64,000 nucleotides of DNA from Rapidithrix thailandica (GCF_039710355.1 NZ_JBDKWZ010000004.1:372001-436000); one strand, 5' to 3'. Counted from the first letter of the stretch, positions 27,638 through 34,007 are shown. A program made the numbers and translations. The notes: a model not told the origin generated them from the sequence alone.

Positions 27638-27751
27638 GCATGTTATGGTTGGGAAATGTGAGGGGTGTGAATCAATAGCCTTGTCTACTTTTTGTGTCAA
27701 GACAAAACGTAAGAGTCCGCCTGGCAAATGACAATAAAGAATTTATATGAG

Positions 27752-27774
27752 AGGTAAAGTAACGCAATTTACCT
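27752..27774. promoter_or_regulatory. small inverted repeat upstream of the VWA gene
   Basis: AGGTAAA, nine bases, TTTACCT, located 18 bases before the VWA start. It could sequester the ribosome site in mRNA or be an operator. The evidence is only the symmetry. Confidence 0.35.
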
Positions 27775-27792
27775 TCTCTAAAAAATATACAT

Positions 27793-28935
27793 ATGAACGA
27801 AGAAGCAACTTTACGCAAATGGCGCCTGATATTAGGCAACCATCAAAATGATGGAACAGGCTGTCAGTTGAATGGTTTGGATAAAAAAATAGATGCTTCA
27901 CTGGAAGCTTTGTACGAAAGCGACCGGAGGGGAGGACTGGGCGCTTCGGCTCCAAATGTCAACCGGTGGTTGGGCGATATCCGGGAGTTTTTCCCGACTT
28001 CAGTGGTGAAGGTGATGCAACAAGATGCCATCCAACGCTTGAATCTGACCTCTCTGTTGATGGAAAAAGAAATGCTGGAATCCGTAGAAGCCGATGTACA
28101 TATGGTGGCGACTTTGATGACGTTGAGCCGGGCCATTCCTGAAAAAACCAAAGACACTGCTCGACAAGTGGTGAAGAAAGTGGTGGATGAATTGTTGCAA
28201 AAACTTTCCTCACCCATGCAACAGGCAGTTACCGGAGCATTGAACCGCTCTTCCAAAAACCGGAGACCCAAGCACAATGAAATCGACTGGAAATCCACCA
28301 TCGAGAAAAACCTGAAGCATTACCAACCGGAATATAAAACCATTATTCCGGAAGTCAGGATTGGCTTTGGCCGGAAACGAAAAGCCATGAAAGATGTGGT
28401 GCTTTGTCTGGACCAAAGTGGTTCGATGGGAACATCTGTGATTTACAGTGGGATTTTCGGATCGGTCATGGCTTCCATGCCGGCGATCCAGACCAAGATG
28501 GTCGTGTTCGATACGGAAGTAGTGGATTTGACGGATGATTTGCAAGACCCTGTGGATTTGCTTTTCGGGGTTCAATTGGGCGGTGGAACCGATATTCACA
28601 AGGCAATAACCTATTGTGAATCCATCATCACCAAACCTTCGGACACGGTGATGGTCTTAATTACGGACTTGTACGAAGGTGGGAACCAACGGGAGATGCG
28701 CAAAAAGATGGTGAATTTAGTACAAAATGGCACTCAGTTGATCGTGTTATTGGCTCTCAATGACGATGGGGCCCCGTATTATGATCACGGAAACGCTCAA
28801 TTCCTGGCCGATTTGGGGGTACCTGTGTTTGCCTGTACACCGGATAAATTTCCCGATATGATGGCTGCTGCCCTAAGTAAACAAGATTTGGATCAATGGG
28901 CTGCTACCAATGACATCGGGATTAAGAAAGGGTAG
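27793..28935 (+). CDS. VWA-domain protein, partner of MoxR
   Basis: A 380-residue cytoplasmic protein. The N-terminal 190 residues are helical. The C-terminal von Willebrand A domain starts at about 200 and has a complete metal-ion-dependent adhesion site: DQSGS (Asp207, Ser209, Ser211), the Thr in GGGTDI, and the Asp in LITDLYEGG. VWA proteins with intact MIDAS couple to MoxR ATPases. It ends the cluster and is followed by a strong hairpin, with a convergent WYL regulator beyond. Confidence 0.92.
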   Translation: MNEEATLRKWRLILGNHQNDGTGCQLNGLDKKIDASLEALYESDRRGGLGASAPNVNRWLGDIREFFPTSVVKVMQQDAIQRLNLTSLLMEKEMLESVEADVHMVATLMTLSRAIPEKTKDTARQVVKKVVDELLQKLSSPMQQAVTGALNRSSKNRRPKHNEIDWKSTIEKNLKHYQPEYKTIIPEVRIGFGRKRKAMKDVVLCLDQSGSMGTSVIYSGIFGSVMASMPAIQTKMVVFDTEVVDLTDDLQDPVDLLFGVQLGGGTDIHKAITYCESIITKPSDTVMVLITDLYEGGNQREMRKKMVNLVQNGTQLIVLLALNDDGAPYYDHGNAQFLADLGVPVFACTPDKFPDMMAAALSKQDLDQWAATNDIGIKKG

Positions 28936-28980
28936 ACTTCTGATCTTAATTATTTGCGGTTGTCATTTCCCTTGTTCTAA

Positions 28981-29026
28981 ATTTCGCCCCTTTGAGACTT
29001 ATCATCAGGTCTCAAAGGGGCGAAAT
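28981..29026. terminator. bidirectional hairpin terminator
   Basis: Perfect 17-bp arms (ATTTCGCCCCTTTGAGA and its complement) around a 12-base loop, between the convergent VWA and WYL genes. No long T-run follows on the plus side, so termination strength is uncertain, but the position fits. Confidence 0.8.
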
Positions 29027-29044
29027 AATAATGTCAGACTTTTC

Positions 29045-30100
29045 TCAATCTTCCTGTACTTCTGGCGCTGCCTCCTTTTGTTCCTCTTCCACTTCTTCAT
29101 ACAACTGCGCAGCCATCAGCATTTTGTATTTGATTCTTTTCCGCAGCCTTTCCGGAGCCAGTACTTTCATCCCTTCGCCAAAGCCCATGATTTCCTTTTC
29201 CAACTCAAAGTTCAATTGTACCTTGATCTGAACGACAATCCCTTCTTCCGTGCGTTCGATCAGTTCCTGACTGCTGTGTAAGGGTTTGGTTTCTACATAA
29301 GGAGCATGTTGTTTGCTGATCCAAATGCGTACATTGGCGGGCCGGGTTTGTGATACCGTGACTCCGATGACCTCTTTATAATAGTCCTCCGGATGAAGCG
29401 AATTGTTTTCCCGGCAGGGTACTTCTTCCGTTGCTTTTACCTCTACGATCCGGTCCAGGGCCAACGTGGTGATGTCTTGCTTATTTCCCCGGACTCCCAC
29501 CACAAACCAGCGGTTTTTAAACTCCTTTAGCCACCAGGCATGAAAGAAAAAGCGGTTGGCGGCTTTGGCTTTAAAAGACTGATAGCTGATATCCAAGGTC
29601 ATTTTTTGAGTGATGGCATGGTAAATCGTGTCCAGATGTTCCAGGCCTTTCAGGTCTTCGTTTTTTTCAAAATCAATTACCGGGCGTTGTTTGTGCGAAG
29701 CGGCATAGACATGGTCTTCCAGCTTTTGCACCACTTCATTGAGTTTATTAAAGTGTGAAAAGCCCTTAAACTGTTTCAATACCTCCACCGCTTCGTTCAT
29801 CCGGTGCAAGTCCTGGTCACTGAGTGGAATATTGGTGATGCTGTAATTCGGGTCTTCATAGGTATAATACTTCCGCTCTACGACAACAATGGGTGCATTA
29901 TACCCCAACTTGTCGCTGCGCATCATTTGGATATCTGCTTGAATGGTTCTGCGGCTGATGCCCTTATCGATTCCTTCGTATTCATACAGCGCATCAGATA
30001 CAGTGTCGATCAGCATATCCAAGGTCCAACGTTTATAGCGGTTGCGCAGACAAGCATCGATAGTTTTATAGCGGATTAAGGCATTGCGGTTTACAGGCAT
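29045..30100 (-). CDS. WYL-domain transcriptional regulator
   Basis: A 351-residue protein. The N-terminal 75 residues form a DeoR-like winged helix (WTLDMLIDTVSDAL, SRRTIQADIQMMRSDK). The WYL domain lies at about 150-235, with the KMTLDISYQSF strand and WWLKEFKNRWFVVGVRGN, followed by a WCX-like C-terminal extension. WYL domains sense nucleic-acid or nucleotide ligands and often control defence and DNA/RNA-damage genes. The gene is divergent from the Ro60 gene. It is the natural candidate to bind the CGCA-N7-TGCG dyads before rsr and the RNA-ligase gene, in place of the RtcR regulator of enterobacterial RNA-repair operons. That link is inference. Confidence 0.9.
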   Translation of the reverse strand: MPVNRNALIRYKTIDACLRNRYKRWTLDMLIDTVSDALYEYEGIDKGISRRTIQADIQMMRSDKLGYNAPIVVVERKYYTYEDPNYSITNIPLSDQDLHRMNEAVEVLKQFKGFSHFNKLNEVVQKLEDHVYAASHKQRPVIDFEKNEDLKGLEHLDTIYHAITQKMTLDISYQSFKAKAANRFFFHAWWLKEFKNRWFVVGVRGNKQDITTLALDRIVEVKATEEVPCRENNSLHPEDYYKEVIGVTVSQTRPANVRIWISKQHAPYVETKPLHSSQELIERTEEGIVVQIKVQLNFELEKEIMGFGEGMKVLAPERLRKRIKYKMLMAAQLYEEVEEEQKEAAPEVQED

Positions 30101-30131
30101 AATGGTATTCGGTTATCCGTCAGCCTCCGGG

Positions 30132-30166
30132 AAGACCTTCCAGGTTTTGAAAACCTGGAAGGTCTT
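30132..30166. repeat. perfect 35-bp palindrome (accttccaggtttt type)
   Basis: Arms of 17 bp (AAGACCTTCCAGGTTTT) around a single central G. It sits between the divergent WYL and Ro60 genes. A degenerate relative forms the terminator at 39628-39667, so it belongs to a dispersed palindromic family. Confidence 0.8.
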
Positions 30167-30190
30167 AAGGCTATTTAAATTCAAGAAATT

Positions 30191-30350
30191 GAAGTGGTTT
30201 AAACGTATAGTTTTTGACCGAAAATGGAATCAAAATCGGCTCATCAAGGCACTTTTTGAATAGAATAGCAAAGCTATTGTTGAAAAAAGTAACACAGAGG
30301 AGGCGTTTTTGAAACATTTTTTAGGAAAAAGAAAAAGTTTAATTCACTTC
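30191..30350 (+). repeat. MITE-like repeat, family 1, copy B (160 bp)
   Basis: Full-length copy, reverse-complement match to 20147-20308. Ends GAAGTGGTTTAAAC and GTTTAATTCACTTC form imperfect terminal inverted repeats. It is inserted in the divergent region between the WYL and Ro60 genes, upstream of the shared operator. Confidence 0.85.
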
Positions 30351-30420
30351 ATTGTCAAATTCATCCCTTCGTACCGTCTTGATACAGGATTTTTTTCAAA
30401 AAAATAAAAAAAAATATTGT

Positions 30421-30458
30421 TACGCAAAAACACTGCGCATATACCCCACAACTTTGTA
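30421..30458 (+). promoter_or_regulatory. promoter with CGCA-N7-TGCG dyad upstream of rsr
   Basis: TACGCAAAAACACTGCGC followed by ATAC CCC and AACTTTGTA. The dyad is CGCA (30423-30426) and TGCG (30434-30437). The same element, with 13 bases between TGCGC and CTTTG, occurs at 34057-34094 before the RNA ligase. CAACTTTG approximates the TAnnTTTG -7 box. The dyad covers the position between -33 and -7, suited to a regulator. Confidence 0.75.
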
Positions 30459-30518
30459 TCATCAATCAGTTACAAAGCCTCTTGCAAAAGCGAAAAAGAG
30501 ACAAAAAATTGAGAAACC

Positions 30519-32048
30519 ATGAGATTCAATAAAATTAAAAACTCGCTACAAAAAATTACTAACTACGAAGGCGCTGCGGCTTATCAATTATCTCCTGCTT
30601 TGGAGTTGTACACAGCCGTGGTGACAAGCTCTTTGAGCAATCAGTTTTATGAGAATGCCGGAGACCGCTTAGAGAGAATCAAGTCGCTGATCGGAAAAAA
30701 CGAGGCGGAGTTCGTAGCAAAACTGGCGACCTATACCCGGGAAAAGATGCATTTGCGGAGTATTCCCTTGGTATTGACCGTGGAGTTGGCCAAACAAGTA
30801 AACGGTAACAGTTTGCTTTCGAAAACGGTAGACCGGGTGGTGCAACGGGCGGATGAGATTACGGAATTGCTGGCCTACTATACCTTGGCCAATGACCGAA
30901 AGGATACCAAAAAACTGAACAAATTGAGCAAGCAGTTGCAAAAAGGTTTGGCAAAGTCCTTTAATAAATTTGACGAATACCAATTTGCCAAATACAACCG
31001 GGCTACGGAAGTGAAGTTGCGGGATGCTTTGTTCTTAGTACACCCTAAAGCCAAAGATGAGCAGCAACAGGCTTTGTTTAACAAAATTACCAACGACACC
31101 TTATCGGTGCCTTATACCTGGGAGACGGAATTGTCTGCCCTGGGGCAGCAGGCTTTTGCCAATGAGCAAGAGAAAAAAGCCGCTTTCAAAGCCAAGTGGG
31201 AAGAACTGATCGATAGCAAAAAGTTGGGGTATATGGCCCTGTTGCGAAACTTGAGAAATATATTGGAGGCAGGTATCAGCACAGAGCATCTGGTGAAAGT
31301 CTGTATGTACTTGTCCGATGAAACTGCGGTGAAACGCTCCAAGCAATTGCCTACCCGTTATTTGGCCGCGTACCGGGAATTGAAAAAGCTCAATCACGGA
31401 CATGCTTCGGTAGTATTGAATGCCTTGGAAGATGCGGTAAAGGTTTCGGTAGCCAATATGAAAGGCTTTGGTTACGATACCCGGGTGTTGATCGCCTGTG
31501 ACGTATCGGGCTCTATGCAACAAGCGATTTCACCCAAAAGTAAAGTGTTGTTGTACGATATCGGTTTGATGTTGGGTATGCTGTTGCAGTATAAATGTAA
31601 AAATGTGATTTCGGGAATGTTTGGCGACCGTTGGAAAACCATCGCGATGCCTTCCAACAATATCTTGTCCAATGTGGATGAATTTTACCGGAGAGAAGGG
31701 GAAGTGGGGTATTCTACCAATGGGTATTTGGTGATCCGGGATTTGGTAAAACGAAAAGAAGTGGTGGACAAAGTGATGCTCTTTACCGACTGCCAACTGT
31801 GGGACAGCAATGGCTATAACCAAGCGGCCAGTAATCAATTGCAGAGCCAATGGAAGGCCTATAAGAAAATAGCCCCTCAGGCGAAACTGTATTTGTTTGA
31901 CCTGGCAGGTTACGGACAAGTTCCTTTGAATGTATTACGGAACGATGTGCATTTGATTGGCGGTTGGTCGGACAAAATCTTTGACGTATTGCAGGCTTTG
32001 GAGGACGGCAGCAACGCCTTGGCCGAAATCGAGAAGATAGAATTGTAG
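30519..32048 (+). CDS. rsr: Ro60 orthologue: TROVE-domain Y-RNA-binding protein
   Basis: A 509-residue protein with the Ro60 architecture: a ring of HEAT-like helices (TROVE module, about 10-320; for example FVAKLATYTREKMHLRSIPLVL and LRNLRNILEAG) and a C-terminal VWA domain (about 322-509). The MIDAS is ACDVSGSM (Asp328, Ser330, Ser332) with a later FTDCQ Asp. Ro60 rings hold misfolded RNA ends in the central hole and Y RNA on the outer surface. Directly downstream is an array of Y-RNA-like genes and then ligase and kinase genes, matching an RNA-repair role. Expression is probably controlled through the dyad promoter 61-98 bases upstream. Confidence 0.95.
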   Translation: MRFNKIKNSLQKITNYEGAAAYQLSPALELYTAVVTSSLSNQFYENAGDRLERIKSLIGKNEAEFVAKLATYTREKMHLRSIPLVLTVELAKQVNGNSLLSKTVDRVVQRADEITELLAYYTLANDRKDTKKLNKLSKQLQKGLAKSFNKFDEYQFAKYNRATEVKLRDALFLVHPKAKDEQQQALFNKITNDTLSVPYTWETELSALGQQAFANEQEKKAAFKAKWEELIDSKKLGYMALLRNLRNILEAGISTEHLVKVCMYLSDETAVKRSKQLPTRYLAAYRELKKLNHGHASVVLNALEDAVKVSVANMKGFGYDTRVLIACDVSGSMQQAISPKSKVLLYDIGLMLGMLLQYKCKNVISGMFGDRWKTIAMPSNNILSNVDEFYRREGEVGYSTNGYLVIRDLVKRKEVVDKVMLFTDCQLWDSNGYNQAASNQLQSQWKAYKKIAPQAKLYLFDLAGYGQVPLNVLRNDVHLIGGWSDKIFDVLQALEDGSNALAEIEKIEL

Positions 32049-32066
32049 ATAGGTCTATGAAGGTAA

Positions 32067-32122
32067 GGAAGAGGGGTAAATTAGGGTTTTAGCATAGCCA
32101 AACGCTTTACCTTTTCTTCCTT
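32067..32122 (+). terminator. imperfect hairpin between rsr and the RNA array
   Basis: A purine-rich left arm (GGAAGAGGGGTAAA) pairs with TTTACCTTTTCTTCC through G-U pairs. It may end the rsr mRNA or be a processing site if the array is read through from rsr. No separate promoter for the array was recognised. Confidence 0.4.
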
Positions 32123-32157
32123 CATTTCCTTCATCTTCAGTCCTTCAAACTTAAAAC

Positions 32158-32284
32158 ATGAGTGCCGTAAGGCAGAGTTACTTCGCCTGTCACGCCACAG
32201 AAGCGGGTTCGATTCCCGCCAGGTTACAGCCTGTAGTGTAATGGTAACACAGTGAAAAAAGTCTCTGCTTGCCTGTTGCCTCAT
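32158..32284 (+). ncRNA. Y-RNA-like RNA Y1 with permuted tRNA module, anticodon-like GUC
   Basis: The 127-nt unit is closed by ATGAG/CTCAT. The 5' strand carries TGCCGTAAGGCAGAGTTACTTCG (abridged in consensus as TGYCGTAR...GTTACTTCG) and the 3' strand TGTTGCC, the bacterial Y-RNA pattern; GCAGAG pairs with CTCTGC as helix 2. Inside, in order: loop CTGTCAC (32187-32193), where GUC with U33 looks like tRNA-Asp; T arm GCGGG-TTCGATT-CCCGC (32203-32219); a short acceptor hairpin CAGG-TTACAG-CCTG (32220-32233); U8/A9 as TA; and D arm GTGT-AATGGTA-ACAC (32236-32250). The order is a circular permutation of tRNA. Confidence 0.88.
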
Positions 32285-32363
32285 TTGATATTGGGAAAGA
32301 TGAATCGAGGAGGAGCGGATAAAAACCTTCATTCCCTTCATTTTCAGTCCTTCAAACTTAAAA

Positions 32364-32436
32364 AGTGAGTGTCGTAGGAAAGAGTTACTTCGAATTTCCA
32401 TTTCGCTTTAAAGCTCTTTTTGCTGGTTACCTTGCT
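32364..32436 (+). ncRNA. minimal Y-RNA-like RNA Y2 without tRNA module
   Basis: About 73 nt. Helix 1 AGUGAG/CUUGCU (with two wobble pairs), the conserved TGTCGTAG, helix 2 GGAAAGAG paired with CTCTTTTT, TTACTTCGA, and the 3' GGTTACC motif. The loop is only a short CGAA...TTCG hairpin. It is the Ro-binding stem without an effector module. It directly abuts Y3, so it could be the 5' part of a joint transcript. Confidence 0.7.
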
Positions 32437-32608
32437 CCATGGTTCACCCAACAGGTGTCGTAGTTGAGGGTTACTTCGATTTCGGCTCGGGTGGTTACAG
32501 GTTCGAGTCCTGTCTCCGGTACATCACCATTTTGAATACCGGAGTAGTTCAATTGGTTAGAACACCTTGTGCCCTTTGCGGTTTATTACCCTGTTGGGTG
32601 AACGATGG
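32437..32608 (+). ncRNA. Y-RNA-like RNA Y3 with complete permuted tRNA, anticodon-like UCG
   Basis: A 172-nt unit closed by CCATGGTTCACCCAACAGG and its complement at 32590-32608 (18 of 19 pairs). TGTCGTAGTTGAGGGTTACTTCG runs into an anticodon arm TTCGA-TTTCGGC-TCGGG (UCG at 34-36, U33), a five-base variable loop, T arm ACAGG-TTCGAGT-CCTGT, acceptor CTCCGGT and ACCGGAG (perfect 7 bp, 32514-32544) closed by a 17-base loop, TA, and D arm GTTC-AATTGGTTA-GAAC. Every element has canonical tRNA length, but the chain is opened between positions 26 and 27. Confidence 0.92.
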
Positions 32609-32656
32609 TATGAGAATGAAATCAAAGAATGACTTGCCTCAATTCATACAAAAGGA

Positions 32657-32803
32657 AAAAGAACACAGGTGTCGTAGTACAGGGTTACTTCGACTGTTAA
32701 TCGGAAGGTCGTGGGTTCGATTCCCACTTCTGCCAGGTACTGGTAGAATAGCTCAGTGGTAGAGCATCATGTTCCCTATATGTTTGTTGCCCTGTGTTCT
32801 TTT
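32657..32803 (+). ncRNA. Y-RNA-like RNA Y4 with complete permuted tRNA-Asn-like module (GUU)
   Basis: A 147-nt unit closed by AAAAGAACACAGG and its complement (13 bp). After TGTCGTAGTACAGGGTTAC comes an anticodon arm TTCGA-CTGTTAA-TCGGA (GUU, 32696-32698), variable loop AGGTC, T arm GTGGG-TTCGATT-CCCAC, acceptor TTCTGCC (32728-32734) with GGTAGAA (32742-32748, one G-U) closed by AGGTACT, TA, and D arm GCTC-AGTGGTA-GAGC. The 3' half reads like a genuine tRNA-Asn 3' half. The 3' Y strand is GTTTGTTGCC. Confidence 0.93.
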
Positions 32804-32822
32804 ATCACTGCTTGTATAGGGG

Positions 32823-32937
32823 AATGAGAGAAATGGTGAATGAGTGAATAAGAGAAATGGTGAATAATAGTTGAAGATAAAAGCCCAAACTAAAAACAAG
32901 TGAATCATCTACTCACTATTTCACTCCATTACTCATT
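32823..32937. repeat. nested GTGAATGAGTG-type inverted repeat after Y4
   Basis: Purine-rich left half (AAATGGTGAATGAGTGAATA) and right half TACTCACTATTTCACTCC form an imperfect long hairpin. It is the same family as 33906-34007 and 41202-41307. Confidence 0.55.
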
Positions 32938-32974
32938 TGTTACTCTATTGGGTGAATTAAAGGAAATTTTAAAA

Positions 32975-33178
32975 CTCCTCTTAGCACAAAAGGAAGTGCT
33001 GCGGTAAAAGATCACGAAACCGTGGAGTGTCCGGATGAAGCCGTTGCGACTACGCGTTGCAATGGATAGATTTTGCAGAAGCACCGAAATACCGCTCGGG
33101 GAAGTAAAGTAGGGAAGCGCATTTAGAGCCGGACTGTCCCGCAAGGGAAGTGTGGGTTCGAATCCCACAGAGGAGACG
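32975..33178 (+). ncRNA. tRNA-like RNA with a ~150-nt structured insert, normal arm order
   Basis: Acceptor strands CTCCTCT (32975-32981) and AGAGGAG (33169-33175) pair perfectly over 7 bp, with TA at positions 8-9, D arm GCAC-AAAAGGAA-GTGC and T arm GTGGG-TTCGAAT-CCCAC. Between D and T arms are about 150 nt instead of about 25. GCGGTA (33001) pairs with TACCGC (33090), like an enlarged anticodon stem; CACG-AAAC-CGTG and CCGTTGC/GCAATGG hairpins lie inside; CCC-GCAA-GGG looks like a class II variable arm before the T arm. No CCA is encoded. It lacks the Y motif and is unlike tmRNA in size. Confidence 0.7.
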
Positions 33179-33275
33179 TTTGATAGAAGAAAAATCAGGA
33201 AATGGGAAAGATGAATTGAGGAGGATCAGATGAAAACCTTCCATCCATCAACCCCTCTATCCTTCAAACTTAAAA

Positions 33276-33402
33276 AAGAGTGCCGTAAGGCAGAGTTACT
33301 TCGCTTAGGGTGCCACAGAAGCGGGTTCGAATCCCGCCAGGTTACGACCTGTAGTGTAATGGTAACACGGTGAAAAAAGTCTCTGCCTGCTTGTTGCCTC
33401 AT
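33276..33402 (+). ncRNA. Y-RNA-like RNA Y1' with permuted tRNA module, anticodon-like AGG
   Basis: Same layout and length as Y1. The seven bases of the anticodon-like loop are TTAGGGT (33305-33311) in place of CTGTCAC, while bases on both sides are unchanged; T33 is kept. Other differences are few: T loop TTCGAAT, acceptor loop TTACGA, CGGTG for CAGTG, and TGCCTGCTTG for TGCTTGCCTG in the 3' strand. The outer stem is weaker (GAG/CTC). Confidence 0.85.
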
Positions 33403-33481
33403 ATGCTATTGAGAAAGATGAATCGAGGAGGAGTGGATAAAAACCTTCATTCCCTTCATCTTCAGTCCTTCAAACTTAAAA

Positions 33482-33554
33482 AGTGAGTGTCGTAGGAAAG
33501 AGTTACTTCGAATTTCCATTTCGCTTTAAAGCTCTTTTTGCTGGTTACCTTGCC
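33482..33554 (+). ncRNA. minimal Y-RNA-like RNA Y2'
   Basis: 73 nt, almost identical to Y2, with the same TGTCGTAG, helix 2 GGAAAGAG/CTCTTTTT and GGTTACC. The outer helix has one extra mismatch (CTTGCC for CTTGCT). Confidence 0.68.
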
Positions 33555-33696
33555 CCATGGTTTACCCAACAGGTGTCGTAGTTGAGGGTTACTTCGGTTA
33601 AATCCATAGGAGGAGCTTGCCAACCTCCACTACTCTTTAGGGGAGTAGCTTTTGGCTGTGCCCTTAGCGTCTGTTACCCTGTTGGGTGAACGATGG
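33555..33696 (+). ncRNA. Y-RNA-like RNA Y3' with replaced effector module
   Basis: The stem is that of Y3 with one C to T change (GTTTAC for GTTCAC) that keeps pairing as G-U. The interior shares nothing obvious with Y3: a GGTTAAATCC segment, a hairpin GGAGG...CCTCC with loop AGCTTGCCAA, a 7-bp hairpin CTACTCT...GGAGTAG, and a small AGC-TTTTG-GCT hairpin. Three hairpins in a row keep the count but not the sequence of a permuted tRNA. Helix 2 is GTTGAGGG with CCCTTAGC. Confidence 0.8.
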
Positions 33697-33744
33697 TATG
33701 AGAATGAAATCAAAGAATGACTTGCCTCAATTCATACAAAAGGA

Positions 33745-33891
33745 AAAAGAACACAGGTGTCGTAGTACAGGGTTACTTCGACTGTTAATCGGAAGGTCGT
33801 GGGTTCGATTCCCACTTCTGCCAGGTACTGGTAGAATAGCTCAGTGGTAGAGCATCATGTTCCCTATACGCCTGTTGCCCTGTGTTCTTTT
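33745..33891 (+). ncRNA. Y-RNA-like RNA Y4' with permuted tRNA-Asn-like module (GUU)
   Basis: 147 nt, nearly identical to Y4, including the anticodon arm with loop CTGTTAA (33782-33788), T arm, 7-bp acceptor and D arm. In the 3' strand TATATGTTTG becomes TATACGCCTG; the T to C change converts a G-U pair of helix 2 (GTACAGGG) to G-C. Confidence 0.92.
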
Positions 33892-33905
33892 ATCACTACT
33901 TGCAT

Positions 33906-34007
33906 TGGTGAATGAGAGAAATGGTGAATGAGTGAATAAAAGCCCAAACTGAAAACAAGTTAATCGTCTACTCACTATTTCACTCCATCACCCATTCACC
34001 CAAAGAG
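33906..34007. repeat. nested inverted repeat after Y4'
   Basis: GGTGAATGAGAGAAATGG ... GAGTGAATA pairs with TACTCACTATTTC ... CCCATTCACC. Likely transcript end or processing hairpin of the array; related to 41202-41307. Confidence 0.6.

Larger units (their letters stand above)
32150..32937 (+). repeat. Y-RNA array, first duplication block (Y1-Y4)
   Basis: Block one contains Y1, Y2, Y3 and Y4. It is repeated as 33268-34000 with the same order and an offset of 1118 bp (1088 bp after Y3', which is 30 bp shorter). The 15-base sequence CCTTCAAACTTAAAA stands immediately before Y1, Y2, Y1' and Y2' without a mismatch (32142, 32349, 33261, 33467). The block ends in a nested GTGAATGAGTG-type hairpin. 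Confidence 0.85.
33268..34000 (+). repeat. Y-RNA array, second duplication block (Y1'-Y4')
   Basis: Second copy of block 32150-32937. Y2' and Y4' are nearly identical to Y2 and Y4. Y1' differs mainly in its seven-base anticodon-like loop. Y3' keeps its stem but has a different interior. The trailing nested hairpin is also duplicated. Confidence 0.85.

Noticed and set aside
27864..28599. Overlapping minus-strand frames within the VWA gene
   Set aside because: Antisense shadows of a gene with full VWA motifs.
30191..30350. Small RNA gene between WYL and rsr
   Set aside because: The segment is a dispersed repeat with copies at two unrelated loci, so a MITE-like origin explains it better.
32975..33178. 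tmRNA
   Set aside because: Only about 200 nt, no resume ORF tag found, no G-U at the third acceptor pair, and a full D stem is present.
32081..33244. Several open frames of 60-110 codons in the RNA array on both strands
   Set aside because: They run across Y-RNA and tRNA-like arms. One minus-strand frame gives the FEPTLPLRDSPALNA-type peptide often produced by false translation of class II tRNA genes. No ribosome sites.
32158..33891. Ordinary tRNA genes or pseudo-tRNAs
   Set aside because: T arm precedes D arm, the acceptor ends are joined in a hairpin, and each unit is enclosed by a Y-type stem. The lengths of all arms in Y3 and Y4 are intact, so decay is unlikely.
32150..34000. CRISPR array
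   Set aside because: Repeats are long (over 70 nt), of different types, with structured interiors and no uniform spacers; no cas genes in the window.
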